Shown here piece by piece: positions 48,021 to 60,115 of a stretch of DNA of 64,000 bases. The stretch is from NCBI RefSeq assembly GCF_020520425.1, contig NC_079489.1, forward strand, positions 88,093,810 through 88,157,809, given 5' to 3'. Each line of letters opens with the position of its first letter. Positions within the stretch are counted from its first letter, which is position 1. A model generated the notes under the pieces. That model saw only the letters and a program-made list of their open reading frames with translations. It ran no database searches and was not told the DNA's origin. The translations under genes were made by a program, and so were the position numbers. Source of the DNA: Spinacia oleracea. Lineage: Eukaryota; Streptophyta; Magnoliopsida; Caryophyllales; Amaranthaceae.

Positions 48021-50002
48021 ATGACAAACAACAATCAAAACATCATCATGGGTTCTGAGCTTATGATCAAGCTGAACCTAACGAATTTTCTTGAATGGGA
48101 AGCTAAGCTTGTTGAAATAGTCAGACTCAATGGACTTGAGTATGTACTGTTGCATCCGATGCTAAGCTACTATGCCAGAGACATGACCCCTGAAAGATTT
48201 GCCGCCTGGGATGCTGATCTCAAAAAGGTTATGAGTCTCATGCTGAACAATATCCCTGATGAATGGGCTAGAAGGTTTGTAGCTTACGAACCTTTTACGC
48301 TCATCAAGAATCTGAGGGATATCTGTCGTGGAAGCACGGAGGACAGGGACCTAAACGTCCATGAGTTGATTGAATCAATGTCTGGTCTAAAGGTTAGTTC
48401 TCCGAACAGGTGTTATAGGATGGAGGTCCAAGAAACACATGTTCAGCTCCTTCGCACTAAACAAAGGGTAGGCGTCCCACTGAGGTTCCATGTGGAGCTT
48501 ATGCTTTCATATTTTGATCGCCTAAGTCTGCTAGGAACACCAATAAGCGAAAGGATGGCAGTCTCTATCTTGCTCAATTCACTACACAGTGGGTTTGGTC
48601 GCTTCAAGCAACTATACCTAAGTGAACCAAGAGAAGAAACAGTTGCAGAATTTGTTCACCTTGTCAGAAAGGCTGAGATAATACTCGACTGTGAAGCCAA
48701 GGATTTACTCAAGGCTAAAGGGAGACCCTTCAAAAAAGGTGGAAAGTCCAAGGGCAATGCTAAAACAAAGCAGGACAAGTCCACATCAAGCTGTCTTTAT
48801 TGTGATGGAATAGACCATTACAAAAGATTATGTCCAAAGCTTAAGGAAGATCAGAAGAACGGAACAGTCGTTCCATCTTCAGGTATTTTCGTTATAGACT
48901 GTATACTTGCTAATTCAACTTCTTGGGTATTAGATACAGGTTGTGGCTCACACTTATTTTCCAATTCACAGGGACTAAGAAGAAGTATAAGGTTAAGCAA
49001 GGGTGAAGTAGACCTACGAGTGGGAAATGGAGCACGGATTGCTGCATTAGCTGTAGGAACTTATTATTTGTCGTTGCCCTCTGGGCTAGTTTTGGAACTG
49101 AAAGACTGTTTCCATGTTCCAAGTCTTACTAAAAACATCATTTCTGTTTCTTGCTTAGATGCTAAGGGATTTTCCTTTTTAATAAAAGACAATAGTTGTT
49201 CGTTTTATTTTAAAGAGATGTTTTATGGATCTGCTAGATTAGTCAATGGACTTTATTTATTAGATCACGACTAACAAGTTTATAACATAAATACCAAAAA
49301 GGCCAAAAAGGATGATTCAGATCTCACCTATCTATGGCATTCTCGATTAGGCCATATTAACTTGAAACGCATAGAAAGACTTCAAAAGGAAGGAATTCTA
49401 GAACCATTTGACGTAGAGGATTATGGTAAGTGCGAATCATGTTTACTTGGCAAAATGACAAAGCAACCTTTCTCTAATTTTGGAGAAAGAGCAACTGAAC
49501 TATTGGGTTTAATCCATACAGATGTATGTGGACCAATGAGTACAAATGCTAGAGGTGGTTTTGGCTACTTTATCACTTTCACTGATGACTTCAGTAGATA
49601 TGGTTATGTCTACCTAATGAAGCATAAGTCTGAATCCTTTGACAAATTCAAGGAATTTCAGAGTGAAGTAGAGAATCAATTAGGCAAGAAGATTAAGGCA
49701 TTGCGGTCTGACAGAGGCGGTGAATATCTGAGCTATGAATTTGATGACCATATGAAAGAATGTGGAATTCTATCAGAATTGACTCCTCCTGGAACACCAC
49801 AATGGAACGGTGTGTCGGAACGGAGGAACAGAACCTTGCTAGACATGGTTAGATCAATGATGGGTCAGGCCGAACTTCCAATAGAATTTTGGGGACATGC
49901 ACTAAATACAGCTGCACTCACTATAAATAGAGCTCCGTCTAAAGCTGTTGAAAAGACTCCACATGAGTTATGGTTTGGAAAACCTCCAAAAGTGTCTTTT
50001 CT
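48021..50002 (+). pseudogene. gag, protease and integrase of element C, one stop, cut by insertion
   Basis: The frame opens at MTNNNQN. It has the same Gag type as B, the zinc knuckle CLYCDGIDHYKRLC, an intact protease site LDTGCGSH, and pre-integrase WHSRLGH. The integrase zinc site CESCLLGK and core motifs TDVCGP and RSDRGGEY follow. The only lesion is TAA at 49272-49274 in place of AAA. It is broken off inside the integrase at 50002 by a CACTA-type insertion. Element C therefore kept an almost complete polyprotein until late. Confidence 0.92.
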
Positions 50003-53000
50003 CACTACTACAAACTAGCTTTATAGCAACGGCAAAAAACTGTTACCATAGATCAAATAACCGTTGTAATAGGTCTATAGCAACGGTTTAAAAACCGTTA
50101 CCAATGGGGGGCGTTGCTAAAACTCTATAGCAACGGTTTTATGAACTTATGCAACAGTTATGATAAACTGTTACAACAAATAATTATGGCAACACTTTAT
50201 CTTAGGCAACACTTTAAATCTATGACAACAGTTATTTAATAACTTAAGGCAACATTTATACATTTAAGGCAACCGTTTTCACCAATATTAGGCAACACTT
50301 CTTAGGTTGTTATTGGTTGGCGTTTAAACGTAATGTAACGCTTTCTTATATTTATGGCGACGCTTTTAGATGAATTTATGACAACACTTTTCATTAGGTT
50401 GTTTGCGGCGCTTTACATTGGCATTATGGAAACACACTTCATTGGTCTAAAGCAATGATTTCAATTGGATTTGCTATGCATATACTCCGCTTTTTTTTTT
50501 GTCTTAACCTCTCATTTGCATCCAAAAAATAAACAATAAATACACAAAAAATGTATAATGATAAATTTCTTTTTAAACAAATATTATCATTTACAACCAT
50601 CTCAAAAGTTTAAAAAAACTCTATTAAAATAGAAATTCTAAAACTACATCCATTAAAATAAAAGATCCTACAATCATGTTCTAAAAATTATATCCACATA
50701 GTAATAAATAGTAATAATTATGTGTTTAAAACCCTATAGATCTTTTCATATTTAATGTAGCTTGTAATTCTTGAATAGATGCACCATTCTGCAAAACAAA
50801 CAAAAACAAACAATTGTTCCACTGTAATAAGAAATTTATTATCAATGAATAAATTACAAATATGTAAGAAAAAAAGCTCCAACAAGAATAACAAAAGATC
50901 AACCTTATGAAAAAGGGGCAAAGAGTATTTCAGTACCCAATATATACTCGTGTGAATTCATCCAATACTCCCACTATAGACCAATAATAGTGAAAGTAGA
51001 AAATCCGGAAAAGTTTACTTAGAAATTGAACTTTTCCCAAAAAAGTGGAACTAATTAAAACCTATTTAAAATCCATATGACAAAAGTTTCACTCACAATA
51101 CTAAAACAATACCCTTCATATTTACCATCAAACTTATCAATTGGTATATGCAAAAAGATTATCTCAAATCTGTAATCTTGGAAGTTAAAGTTAACCAGTA
51201 AAACTTAAAGTTAACATCGGGTTTCCATCCTAGAATTTAAAGTAATCAATTTCCAAACTAACCAAGTATGGTGGACATTAACAATCAACCTTGAGTTTTA
51301 CAATTTCTTAGGGTCAATGTGACTAAGTTATGGACAGTAGGTAGTTTCTTGAAGAAAGTAAGCTTTGGCATACATGTCTAGTTGTCGTTCCAATGATAAG
51401 AATGGAAGTATGTCTACAGAGAAAAATAAAGTGAAGGAATAGTATGGATCAGAAAATATACCTCTAGATAACCATGAAAACTATTTTGCTGGTTAATTTT
51501 AAACTCCCTTCTAAGTTCTTGTAGATTGAAGTCCTCTAATTCAAGCTCTTCTCACTTTCTTTGCATTTCAGCAACTGCATCATGGGCTTCCTTTTTCGTG
51601 GTCTAATTTTTCTTTTCCAGCACTTACATCTGCACATTAGTGGTTACAAAACTTTTAATGTGCTCCTCCTTGTCCGTGAACACCAAAACAACTCATTTCA
51701 TAATATAATAAGAAAGATATGTGATAAATGTTAGAAAATATTAGACTACGCTGCTTCTTAAAGTCATCAACAACCATATTAAATTATGGAAAACAAATTT
51801 GAGCCTCATTTTATGTATAAATATACAAGTTCGGTTGCTCATTCCACACCTCATATAAGTTACATGTATGCAAGAAGAAAATGGAAGGGTATTATGAAAT
51901 AGTGAGGAGCAAAGGGGGAACGAAAGGATGTCAGTTAGAGACTACCTAAAAACACCAACAAGAACATACATAATGCAGATTATAGCTTACATATGTAATC
52001 AAGGTAAAGCTAAAACAGTAGCTAGGGTTCTGAAATCCTAAAGTAGATTTCGACATGTAAGCTATTCCTCAACTATCTAGACATAATTAGGCATGCACAT
52101 TATCAACATATCTTTACATCTAGTTTCATGATATATGCAAATCACTTATACGTAGGAAAATTATCCAGATAAACTAACTAGCTATTTTCTACACCGAGAA
52201 TAGATTACTCATTAAGCTTATTCATAAACCAAAAGATAATGTAAATATGGCATTTAGAACACAAAACTCAGAAATTAGACGAGACAGTCAAAAGAAGCTT
52301 AATAATTGGTAAGTAAAACCTTTTTTGGTAAAGATTTTGATGCTGAGTAATTAGCTGCAGTTTCAGTTTCCACCTCTCTCACTCGAGGAATCTCTAACTC
52401 GATCATCATCATCCCAGTCATGATCATCTTTTGGTACTTAGTCTCGATAATCTTGTTTAGCATTGGAATACTCTTGTCCTTTTGCCCAAATCTTATTCTT
52501 ATCCAACAGTTGTTGAACAATGTTGTTTGACCTAAGGTCTTCATATTTAGGCATTCCTTTCTATGGGCATGGACTTTACTTTCTCATATGGGCTTTTTTG
52601 AGCTTTTTGTTTCCGTTCTTTGCCATTTTCAACTGATTCAGAAAACAAAAACAAATGAGTTAAAAGATTAGTCAGAGGGATAATAATTAAGAAAGAGAAC
52701 AGAGTTGTAAACAATCATATTGCAAAATAAAACAGAATATTCAGAATAAGACAATGTCAAAACAAACATATAACAATTGAACCAGTCTGCAGAAACCTTT
52801 TCGAACTGTACGTAAGATACCACATTAGATGAAGAAAATACCCTAAATTATAATGATATAAATACCTGAAAAACAGAGTAGCTAAAAGTCCATACATTGA
52901 ATATCTAGAGTTTCCAGCGTTCTGAAAAAAGTTATTATTGTTGTTAAATGTTAATAAACCAATTCAAAATCCAGGCATATATGTCACATGGTTGATTAAG

Positions 53001-53411
53001 AACACCACTGAAAACAATTGTAACAAGAATTTTCACATTAGAAAAGAAGTATTGCTAGTGATTTATATAGTATTTCTTTTGTTTCATTGCTATTGTCAAT
53101 ATATACATTTTCTCTGCCTATTTAAATCATCAAAATTGAACTTTATAGACTATTTTAAAGACTGTGAATTTGGGATGCAGAAAATACTACAATGCCTCTT
53201 AAGCATCACATTCTCAAGCAAGCACAAGTAGGCAGTTCATATTGTCACATATGAAGATTTTAAGTGCAAATAATAAGCAAGATATTACTGCATGAAGTAG
53301 GTAGCTAGTGACAAAAGGAAAAACGAGTTACTGAAAGTTTCAGTTATGAAATAGATTCCTGTCACTTTTCGGCAACCTCAGTCTCCAAAGCAAGTTGCCC
53401 TTTTATTGAGA
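50003..53411. mobile_element. Second CACTA-type element, left end (right end not in window)
   Basis: It begins CACTACTACAAACTAGC directly after the break in the integrase of C. The first ~450 bp are packed with caacggttt/aaaccgttac and ggcaacactt copies in both orientations, as in CACTA subterminal regions. No transposase is recognised. On the reverse strand two stretches look coding: about 51500-51610 (KKEAHDAVAEMQRK, ELELEDFNLQELRR) and 52330-52620 (KERKQKAQKSPYEK, later DDHDWDDDDRVRD). I cannot assign them to a family. Confidence 0.7.
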
Positions 53412-53634
53412 TGTTTATGATCCTTGATTAATTAGAAGTTATTAGGGGAGTTATATGAGGAGTTTCTTGTACTTAACTAGGTGGTTTTATTAAAGAAGTT
53501 ACCTACTTAATTAGGAGGTATTAGTATGGTAGTTTCATTGTCTTTGGGAAATTGTAACTCTCTTTGTATTTGTATATAAAAGGAATTGTACATGATGAAT
53601 GAAAGACAACACAAGATTAAGTTGAACCTTAACA
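53412..53634 (+). repeat. Short 5' LTR of element D
   Basis: Begins TGTTTATGATCC and ends CTTAACA directly before the primer binding site. A TATA motif (tatataaaag) lies near 53573. The left border is inferred from the TG start and the usual short LTR length of this group, as the 3' LTR is not visible. Confidence 0.7.
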
Positions 53635-53647
53635 TGGTATCAAGAGC
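53635..53647 (+). other. Primer binding site of element D
   Basis: TGGTATCAAGAGC immediately follows the LTR. This is the usual copia primer site for initiator methionine tRNA with one extra A. Confidence 0.85.
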
Positions 53648-53734
53648 GTAAGGTTACGACCTTAGAGAAATTATTTTTACACGAAAAAAAAAGAAAAAAA
53701 GAAAGAAAAAAAAAAGAATCACAATTCCTGAGAG

Positions 53735-55387
53735 ATGGCAGGAGACGATGCAGGAAAAACCAAGAAGATTGATGTATTTTTTCTGGGTTCAAATGATAAC
53801 CCAGGAAACATAATCACACCAGTCCAATTACGCGGAGATAATTATGATGAATGGGCGAGAGCTATACGAACTGCGTTGAAGGAAAAGCGTAAGTTTGAGT
53901 TTTTGGAAGGGATTGTCCCAAAACCTACAGAAGAGGAGAAATTAGAAGATTGGAACACAGTGCACTCTATGTTGGTAGCTTGGCTATTAAACACTGTCGA
54001 ACCAACTCTACGTTCGACTTTATCTTATTATGAAGATGCAAGTGAATTATGGAAGGTTTTGAAGGAGAGATATTGTGTGGTGAATGGGACTCGGATTTGT
54101 CAACTCAAATCTTCATTGGCTGACTGTAAGCAAGGGAAAAAAGAGTCTGTGGCAATGTATTTTGCTCGCTTAAGCAAAATATGGGATGACTTAACTACCT
54201 ATGTGGTTGTTCCGGCATGCACGTGTGGAGGTTGTAGCAACTGCACGTGTGGCCTTGGTGCTCAATACACACAAATGGTGGAAGAAGACCGATTGCATTG
54301 GTTTTTAATTGGACTTGATGGTGCATATGGGTCTGCAAGGTCAAATCTTTTGTCTCAAGAACCACTTCCATCATTAAATCGTGCTTATCAAAGCTTGATT
54401 CAAGAAGAAAGGTTGCGTGGTGGAAGCTCGACATTAGAAAAAGATGATCGTGACAACATTATGACTTTTAAGGTTCAATCCGATACACGAGGTAAATCTA
54501 AGCATGTTGATAATTCTGACAAGTTTTGTACCCATTGCAACCGTGTAGGTCACGACATGGGTACATATTTCCAAATTCATGGCTTCCCGGAATGGTGGGG
54601 AGATAGACCTAAAGGTGTGAGGGGGTATGGTCGCGGTGGACCAGCTTCTGGCCGTGGTGGGGGCCGAGGTGGAGCTTCTGCTGGAAGAGGACGTGGTGGA
54701 GGAACGGTTGGGAGTAATGCATGGAAGGGTGAGTCTTCTGTTCGTGCCAACAAAACTACAGCGGGTTCGGGGCAGATGAGTACTTCACAGGCACAACCAA
54801 GCTCTCCGGAGACAACAGGCTTAGCGGGCATAACCCCAGCTCAATGGAAAAATCTATTGGACCTTCTCAACTTACCTAAGCCTCGTGATCGTTTGAATGG
54901 TGAGTGTTTGTGGATTGTAGATACAAGGGCAACTCACCATGTAACCGGAACTTTCAAAAACTTGTTTGATGTGAAGAAAATAAGCAATTGTCCAGTAGGA
55001 CTTCCAGATGGGCATTCAACAGAAGCGACACATACAGGCAGTGTTATGTTACCCGGAAATATGAAACTTGAGAATGTGTTATTTGTGCCGAAATTAAATT
55101 GCAATTTGATTTCTGTAACACAACTATTAGATGCAGCTAAATGTAACGTTCAAGTTATTAATACATTATGTGTCATACAGGACCGCGAGACGAGGATGTT
55201 GATTGGAGTGGCTGAGCGAAAGGATGGACTTTTCTTTTTTCGGGGTGTCCCTCAAGTGAAGGTTCTAGCAGTTGATAGTGATTCGTCAATGGAGCTATGG
55301 CATAAGCGTTTAGGGCATCCATCGGAGAAAGTACTTCGGAAACTTCCATATGTGAGTCAATTTAATAGCAAGAATAAAGATGGTTGT
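53735..55387 (+). pseudogene. gag-protease of element D, truncated by insertion, motif changes
   Basis: Opens at MAGDDAGKTKK with a copia Gag of the type LRGDNYDEWARAIRTALK. A cysteine cluster (CTCGGCSNCTCG) follows, then a zinc knuckle whose last cysteine is tyrosine (CTHCNRVGHDMGTY) and the FPEWWGDRP motif. A Gly/Arg-rich stretch with RGG repeats (about residues 295-325) comes next. The protease site reads DTRATHH instead of D-S/T-G, so it is probably inactive. The pre-integrase LWHKRLGHPSEKVL is the last part. The frame is cut at 55387 and then runs into foreign sequence. No stops occur before the break. Confidence 0.9.
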
Positions 55388-57666
55388 TGTGAGGGGGTCG
55401 AAAAAACACGAGGCTAATGCGTGACCTCGTCCCTCGTGGGTGTGACGATTCTTTTTTATTCAATCAAGTGTAATCGGATTTCCTGTGAGTTTACACCCAA
55501 TTGACTAGTAATATAGGAGTCGCCATTCAGTTTTTAACAACAATGAGAAAAACTGACAAAACCCGGTTATCGTGACATAAAGGGAGTGCAATTATGTTTG
55601 ACCACGACGGTCGTAGGTTCCCTTGTGATCCCTGGTGTGGGGATCTCTCAACATACACCCGCAAGGTAGAGATTGAGGGTTCGGGGGACTGTAACTACCG
55701 AGAGGAGTACTTCGCACATTGATAACTCCAGAGGCAGGATATCCTTACTAGCTCAGCATAAATAATTGAAGGGACATGCGTTAACTATTAAACTAATCTG
55801 AGTTGATTTTAGCAATATACAACATATAATACTAGATCGATCGCGATTATCTGATTTAGATAGCATTAAGGGACTTAGCATGATAATCCAATTTCCCAAA
55901 AATATTATATTTGTTAGGCGTGATAGAACAATCAGATTTGGTTAGTTTAACGGTTCATAAAAAGGGCGAGGAAAGCAATTAAATCATCGAGAAGGGGCAC
56001 ATTACGACGCACCCTTGAGAGGTGCGTCACGGTTCTCAGAAAACTAACCACTTTGACTTTGCTATTTCTCCTTTTTATTTAACGAATCTCAAATTATGGG
56101 ACAGGATACGTTCTGTTCGATTTATGGATCGATTGCGACAGAACGCGTGAACGATTTCGCAACGTGAGGCTTAGGCTAAGGGTTGGAGTCAATACTCAGA
56201 ATATGAATTGTGTGTTGAGTGTTCTTTTCACGTCGAATTTGGGCTGTATTTATAGGGGAGAGTTCGTGGAAAGATAGAATTGCAGAGTTCTAATCCACAA
56301 AGAATTAGGAAAAAACACGTACCCAGGCATTTTCAGCGCCCAGGCCTGGGCGCCGAAGATTTCGGCTCCCAGAGCTAGGCGTTGAAAATAGGGTCTGGGC
56401 TGTTTCCTTAGTCAGATTCGGATTCCTGAAATCTGTAGTGTTTGAGACTTAATCGAATCTTTTAGTGCGTATCAATTTCATGACGGAATGCGTCTGAGCC
56501 CGTTACGAACTCTAGGCTCGTTAGGATTTTAATTAATACGTAACTCTTATTTCCGAATCATATTAGGAATAGGAGTCTCGCAGTTTTCTTTCTCATTTAG
56601 GATTTATGTTGGAGTGCAACACCTAATTCTGACAGGTTTCTATCTTTTATGACTTGCCACTTTTAGAAACTACCCTTTACGGCAGTTACTATTTTTAGCA
56701 GGTTTCCATAAATAGCAGGTTTCTATAAATAGCAGGTTTCGGGTGAAATGAAAAGGGAATTGAGATTCGTTTATTTTATAGGAGATGCGTTGTTAAGTGG
56801 AGATTTATGTTTTCATCATCGAACCTTCCCTTTCGGGAATGGGGACAAAAGTAGGTGTCTACAGTTAGCCCCCACTTTGACTGAGTCTTGGAGTAAGACG
56901 ATGGTCAAAGTACTAGACGGAGTGCGTCACACAACCCATGGTGTATGCGACCTGTTTTGCGAGGGTCTCACGAGCCCCCGAGTGATAACATTTGACTTAA
57001 GGGTCATCACTTGAAATGTCGACATATCCCTCACGTGTCATTGGGATTTGTCAACTGATAAATAGAAACTTCCTCACTTTGTCATTGGAAGGATCTAAAG
57101 GTGCGTAGAAACCCCCTCACTTTGTCATTGGGAGTAGCTACAGATGTTTTCGAAATCAAAGCTATAAAGTGTAATTGGGCCTGGCCAAGCCCAATCACGA
57201 GGTAAAAATGTTTTTAAAGATTCTCATTTTCAGGGCTAGCTAAACGAGAAAACCCCCTTGTTTTTATGGGACGTAAAACGAAGGAAAATCCAGCACATCG
57301 CTCTTTTTTTGGAAAAAACGGAAAACTAATCCTTTTAATTTTTGGAAAAGGAAAACCAGAAAAAGTTATCGCTGCCGCGACTAAGGACCTGCGCGGTTAG
57401 TGGCGCAGACCCCGCCGGCTAAAAGTGGCGAGCCTGTCCGCTAAGGGTGGACACCCCGTCTGATAGAAGTGGACGAATCTGTTTTTGAAATTTGAAAATA
57501 AGGACCTACGCGGTTTGTGACGTAGACCCCGCCGGCTAAAGATGGCGAACCTGTCCGCTAAGGGTGGACACCCCGTCCGATAGAAGTGGACGAATCTATT
57601 TTGTAATTTGTTTTGTGTTTTTTTTTTGAAAATAAGGACCTACGTGGTTTTCGCCGTAGACCCCGC
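55388..57666 (+). repeat. Long repeat block E1 (~2.28 kb), probable LTR
   Basis: Begins TGTGAGGGGGTCG and aligns over its full length with the next block at 57667. It holds the 61-bp palindromic cassette (56329-56389), gtttc-ataaatagcag triplets near 56700-56745 and a ~125-130-bp minisatellite at 57360-57660. It ends inside that minisatellite, directly at the start of block 2. A long LTR of a Tat/Ogre-like gypsy element is the most likely source. No reverse transcriptase or PBS is visible to prove it. Confidence 0.65.
57360..57660 (+). repeat. Minisatellite in block E1
   Basis: Units of about 125-130 bp built from aaggacctacgcggtttgtg, gtagaccccgccggct, gtccgctaagggtggacacc and gatagaagtggacgaatct. 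There are between two and three units here. Confidence 0.8.
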
Positions 57667-60115
57667 TGTGAGGGGGTCGAAAAAGCGCGAGGCTAATGCG
57701 TGACCTTGTCCCTCGTGGGTGTGACGATTCTTTTTATTCAATCAAGTGTAATTGGATTTCCTGTGAGTATACACTCAATTGACTAGTAATATAGGAGCCG
57801 CCATTCAGTTTTTAACGACAATGAGAAAAACTGACAAAACCCGGTTATCGTGACATAAAGGGAGTGCAATTATGTTTGACCACGACGGCCGTAGGTTCCC
57901 TTGTGATCCCTGATGTGGGGATCTCTCAATATACACCCGCAAGGTAGAGATTGAGGGTTCGCGGGACTGTAACTACCGAGAGGAGTAATTCGCTCGTCGA
58001 TAACTCCAGAGGCAGGATATCCTTACTAGCTCAGCATAAATAATTGAAGGGACATGCATTAACTATTAAACTAATCTGAGTTGATTTTAGCAATATGCAA
58101 CATATAATACTAATTCGTTCGTGATTATCTGATTTAAATAGCATTAAGGGACCTAGCATGATAATCCGATTTCCCAAAAATATTATATTTGTTAGGCGTG
58201 ATAGAACAATCATATTAGGTTAGTTTAACAGTTCATAAAAAGGGCGAGGAAAGCAGTTAAATCATCGAAAAGGGACACATTACGACGCACCCTTGAGAGG
58301 TGCGTCACGGTTCTCAGAAAACTAACCACTTTGACTTTGCTATTTCTCCTTTTTATTTAACGAATCTCAATTATGGGACAGGATACGTTCTGTTCGATTT
58401 ATGGATCGATTGCGACAGAACGCGTGAACAGTTTCGCAGCGAGAGGCTTAGGCTAAGGGTTGGAGTCAATACTCAGAATATAATTATGTGTTGTTGTGTG
58501 TTCTTTCACGTCGAAACTAGGGGCCTATTTATAGGGAAGAGTTCGTGGAAAGATAGAATTGTAGAGTTCTAATCCACAAAAAATTAGGAAAAGAGACGTA
58601 CCCAGGTATTTTCAGCGCCCAGGCCTGGGCGCCGAAGATTTCGGCGCCCAGAGCCAGGCGTTGAAAATAGGGTCTGGGCAGTTTTGTTTAATCAGATTCG
58701 GATTCCTAAAATCCGTAGAGTTTGAGATTAATTCGAGTCTTTTAGCGCGTATCAATTTTATGACGGAATGCTTCTGGGCCCGTTACGAACTCTAGGTTCG
58801 TTAGGATTTTAATTAATACGTGACTCCTATTTCCGAATCCTATTAGGAATAGGATTCTCGTGGTTTTCTATCTCATTTAGGATTTATGTTGGAGTGCAAC
58901 ACCTAATTCTGACAGGTTTCTATCTTTTATAATTTGCCACTTTTAGACGCTACCTTTTACGGCAGTTACTATTTTTAGCAGGTTTCCATAAATAGTAGGT
59001 TTCGGGTGAAATGAAATGGGGAATCGAGATTCGTTTATTTTATAGGAGATGCGTTGTCAAGTGGAGTTTTTATGCTTTCATCATCGAACCTTTCCCTTGC
59101 GGGAATGGGGACAAAAGTAGATGTCTACAGTTAGCCCCCACTTTGACTGAGTCTTGGAGTAAGACGATGGTCAAAGTATTAGACGGAATGCGTCACACAA
59201 GCCATGGTGTATGTGACCTGTTTTGCGAGGGTCTCACGAGCCCCCGAGTGATAACATTTGACTTAAGGTTCATCACTTGAAGTGTCGACATATCCCTCAC
59301 GTGTCATTGGGATTTGTCAACCGATAGTATAGAAACTTCCTCACTTTGTCATTGGAAGGATCTAAAAGTGCGTAGAAAACTCCCTCACTTTGTCATTGGG
59401 AGTAGCTACAGATGTTTTCGAAATCAAAGCTGTAAAGTGTAATTGGGCCTGGCCAAGCCTAATCACGAGGTAAAACGATTTTAAAGATTCTCATTTTCAG
59501 GGCTAGCTAAACGAGAAAACCCCCTTATTTTTATAGGACGTAAAACGAAGGAAAATCCAGCACATCGTTCTTTTTTGGAAAAACGGAAAACCAATCCTTT
59601 AATTTTTGGAAAAAGGGAAAACCAATCCTTTAATTTTTGGAAAAAGGGAAAACCAATCCTTTAATTTTTGGAAAGAGGGAAAACCGAAAAAAGTTATCGC
59701 TGCAGCGACTAAGGACCTGCGCGGTTAGTGATGCAGACCCCCCCGGCTGAAGATGGCGAGCCTGCCCGTTGAGGGTGGACGCCCCGTCCGATTGAAGTGG
59801 ACGAATCTGTTTTGATGTATTGAAAATAAGGACCTACGCGGTTTGTGACGTAGACCCCGCCGGCTGAAGATGGCGAACCTTGTCCGCTGAGGGTGGACAC
59901 CCTGTCCGATAGAAGTGGACGAATCTGTTTTGAAGTTCGTTTGTTTTTTTTTTTTGAAAATAAGGACCTACGCGGTTTGTGACGTAGACCCCGCCGGCTG
60001 AAGATGGCGAGCCTATTTTGAATTTGAAGACTTTATTTTTCGAAAACTGAGGACCCGCGCGGCTAGCGACGCAGACCCCGCCCGCTGAGGGTGGGCGAGC
60101 GCATTTTGAATTTCT
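57667..60115 (+). repeat. Long repeat block E2, second tandem copy
   Basis: Again begins TGTGAGGGGGTCG. It is co-linear with block 1 but continues further through the minisatellite (59700-60110). Extra local changes include a four-fold ~30-bp repeat of caatcctttaatttttgg at 59590-59690. The cassette is at 58608-58668. Either E2 is a nested insertion into E1, or the pair arose by unequal exchange. Confidence 0.65.
59700..60110 (+). repeat. Minisatellite in block E2
   Basis: Same unit as at 57360-57660, with about four units, the last two shortened. Confidence 0.8.

Larger units (their letters stand above)
37159..50002 (+). mobile_element. Ty1-copia retrotransposon, element C (interrupted twice; 3' half outside)
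   Basis: Same family as A and B: 5' LTR, primer binding site, leader, gag-pol. It landed in a LINE (left flank atagg) and was later split by a CACTA element (40510-47353) and by a second CACTA-type element at 50003. Apart from one stop codon its gag-pol frame is open up to the break. The rest of pol and the 3' LTR are not in view. Confidence 0.93.
53412..55387 (+). mobile_element. Ty1-copia retrotransposon, element D (5' part)
   Basis: A different copia lineage from A-C, with a 223-bp LTR, a primer binding site and a gag-protease frame. It is cut at 55387 by the next insertion. The rest is not in the window. Confidence 0.9.
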
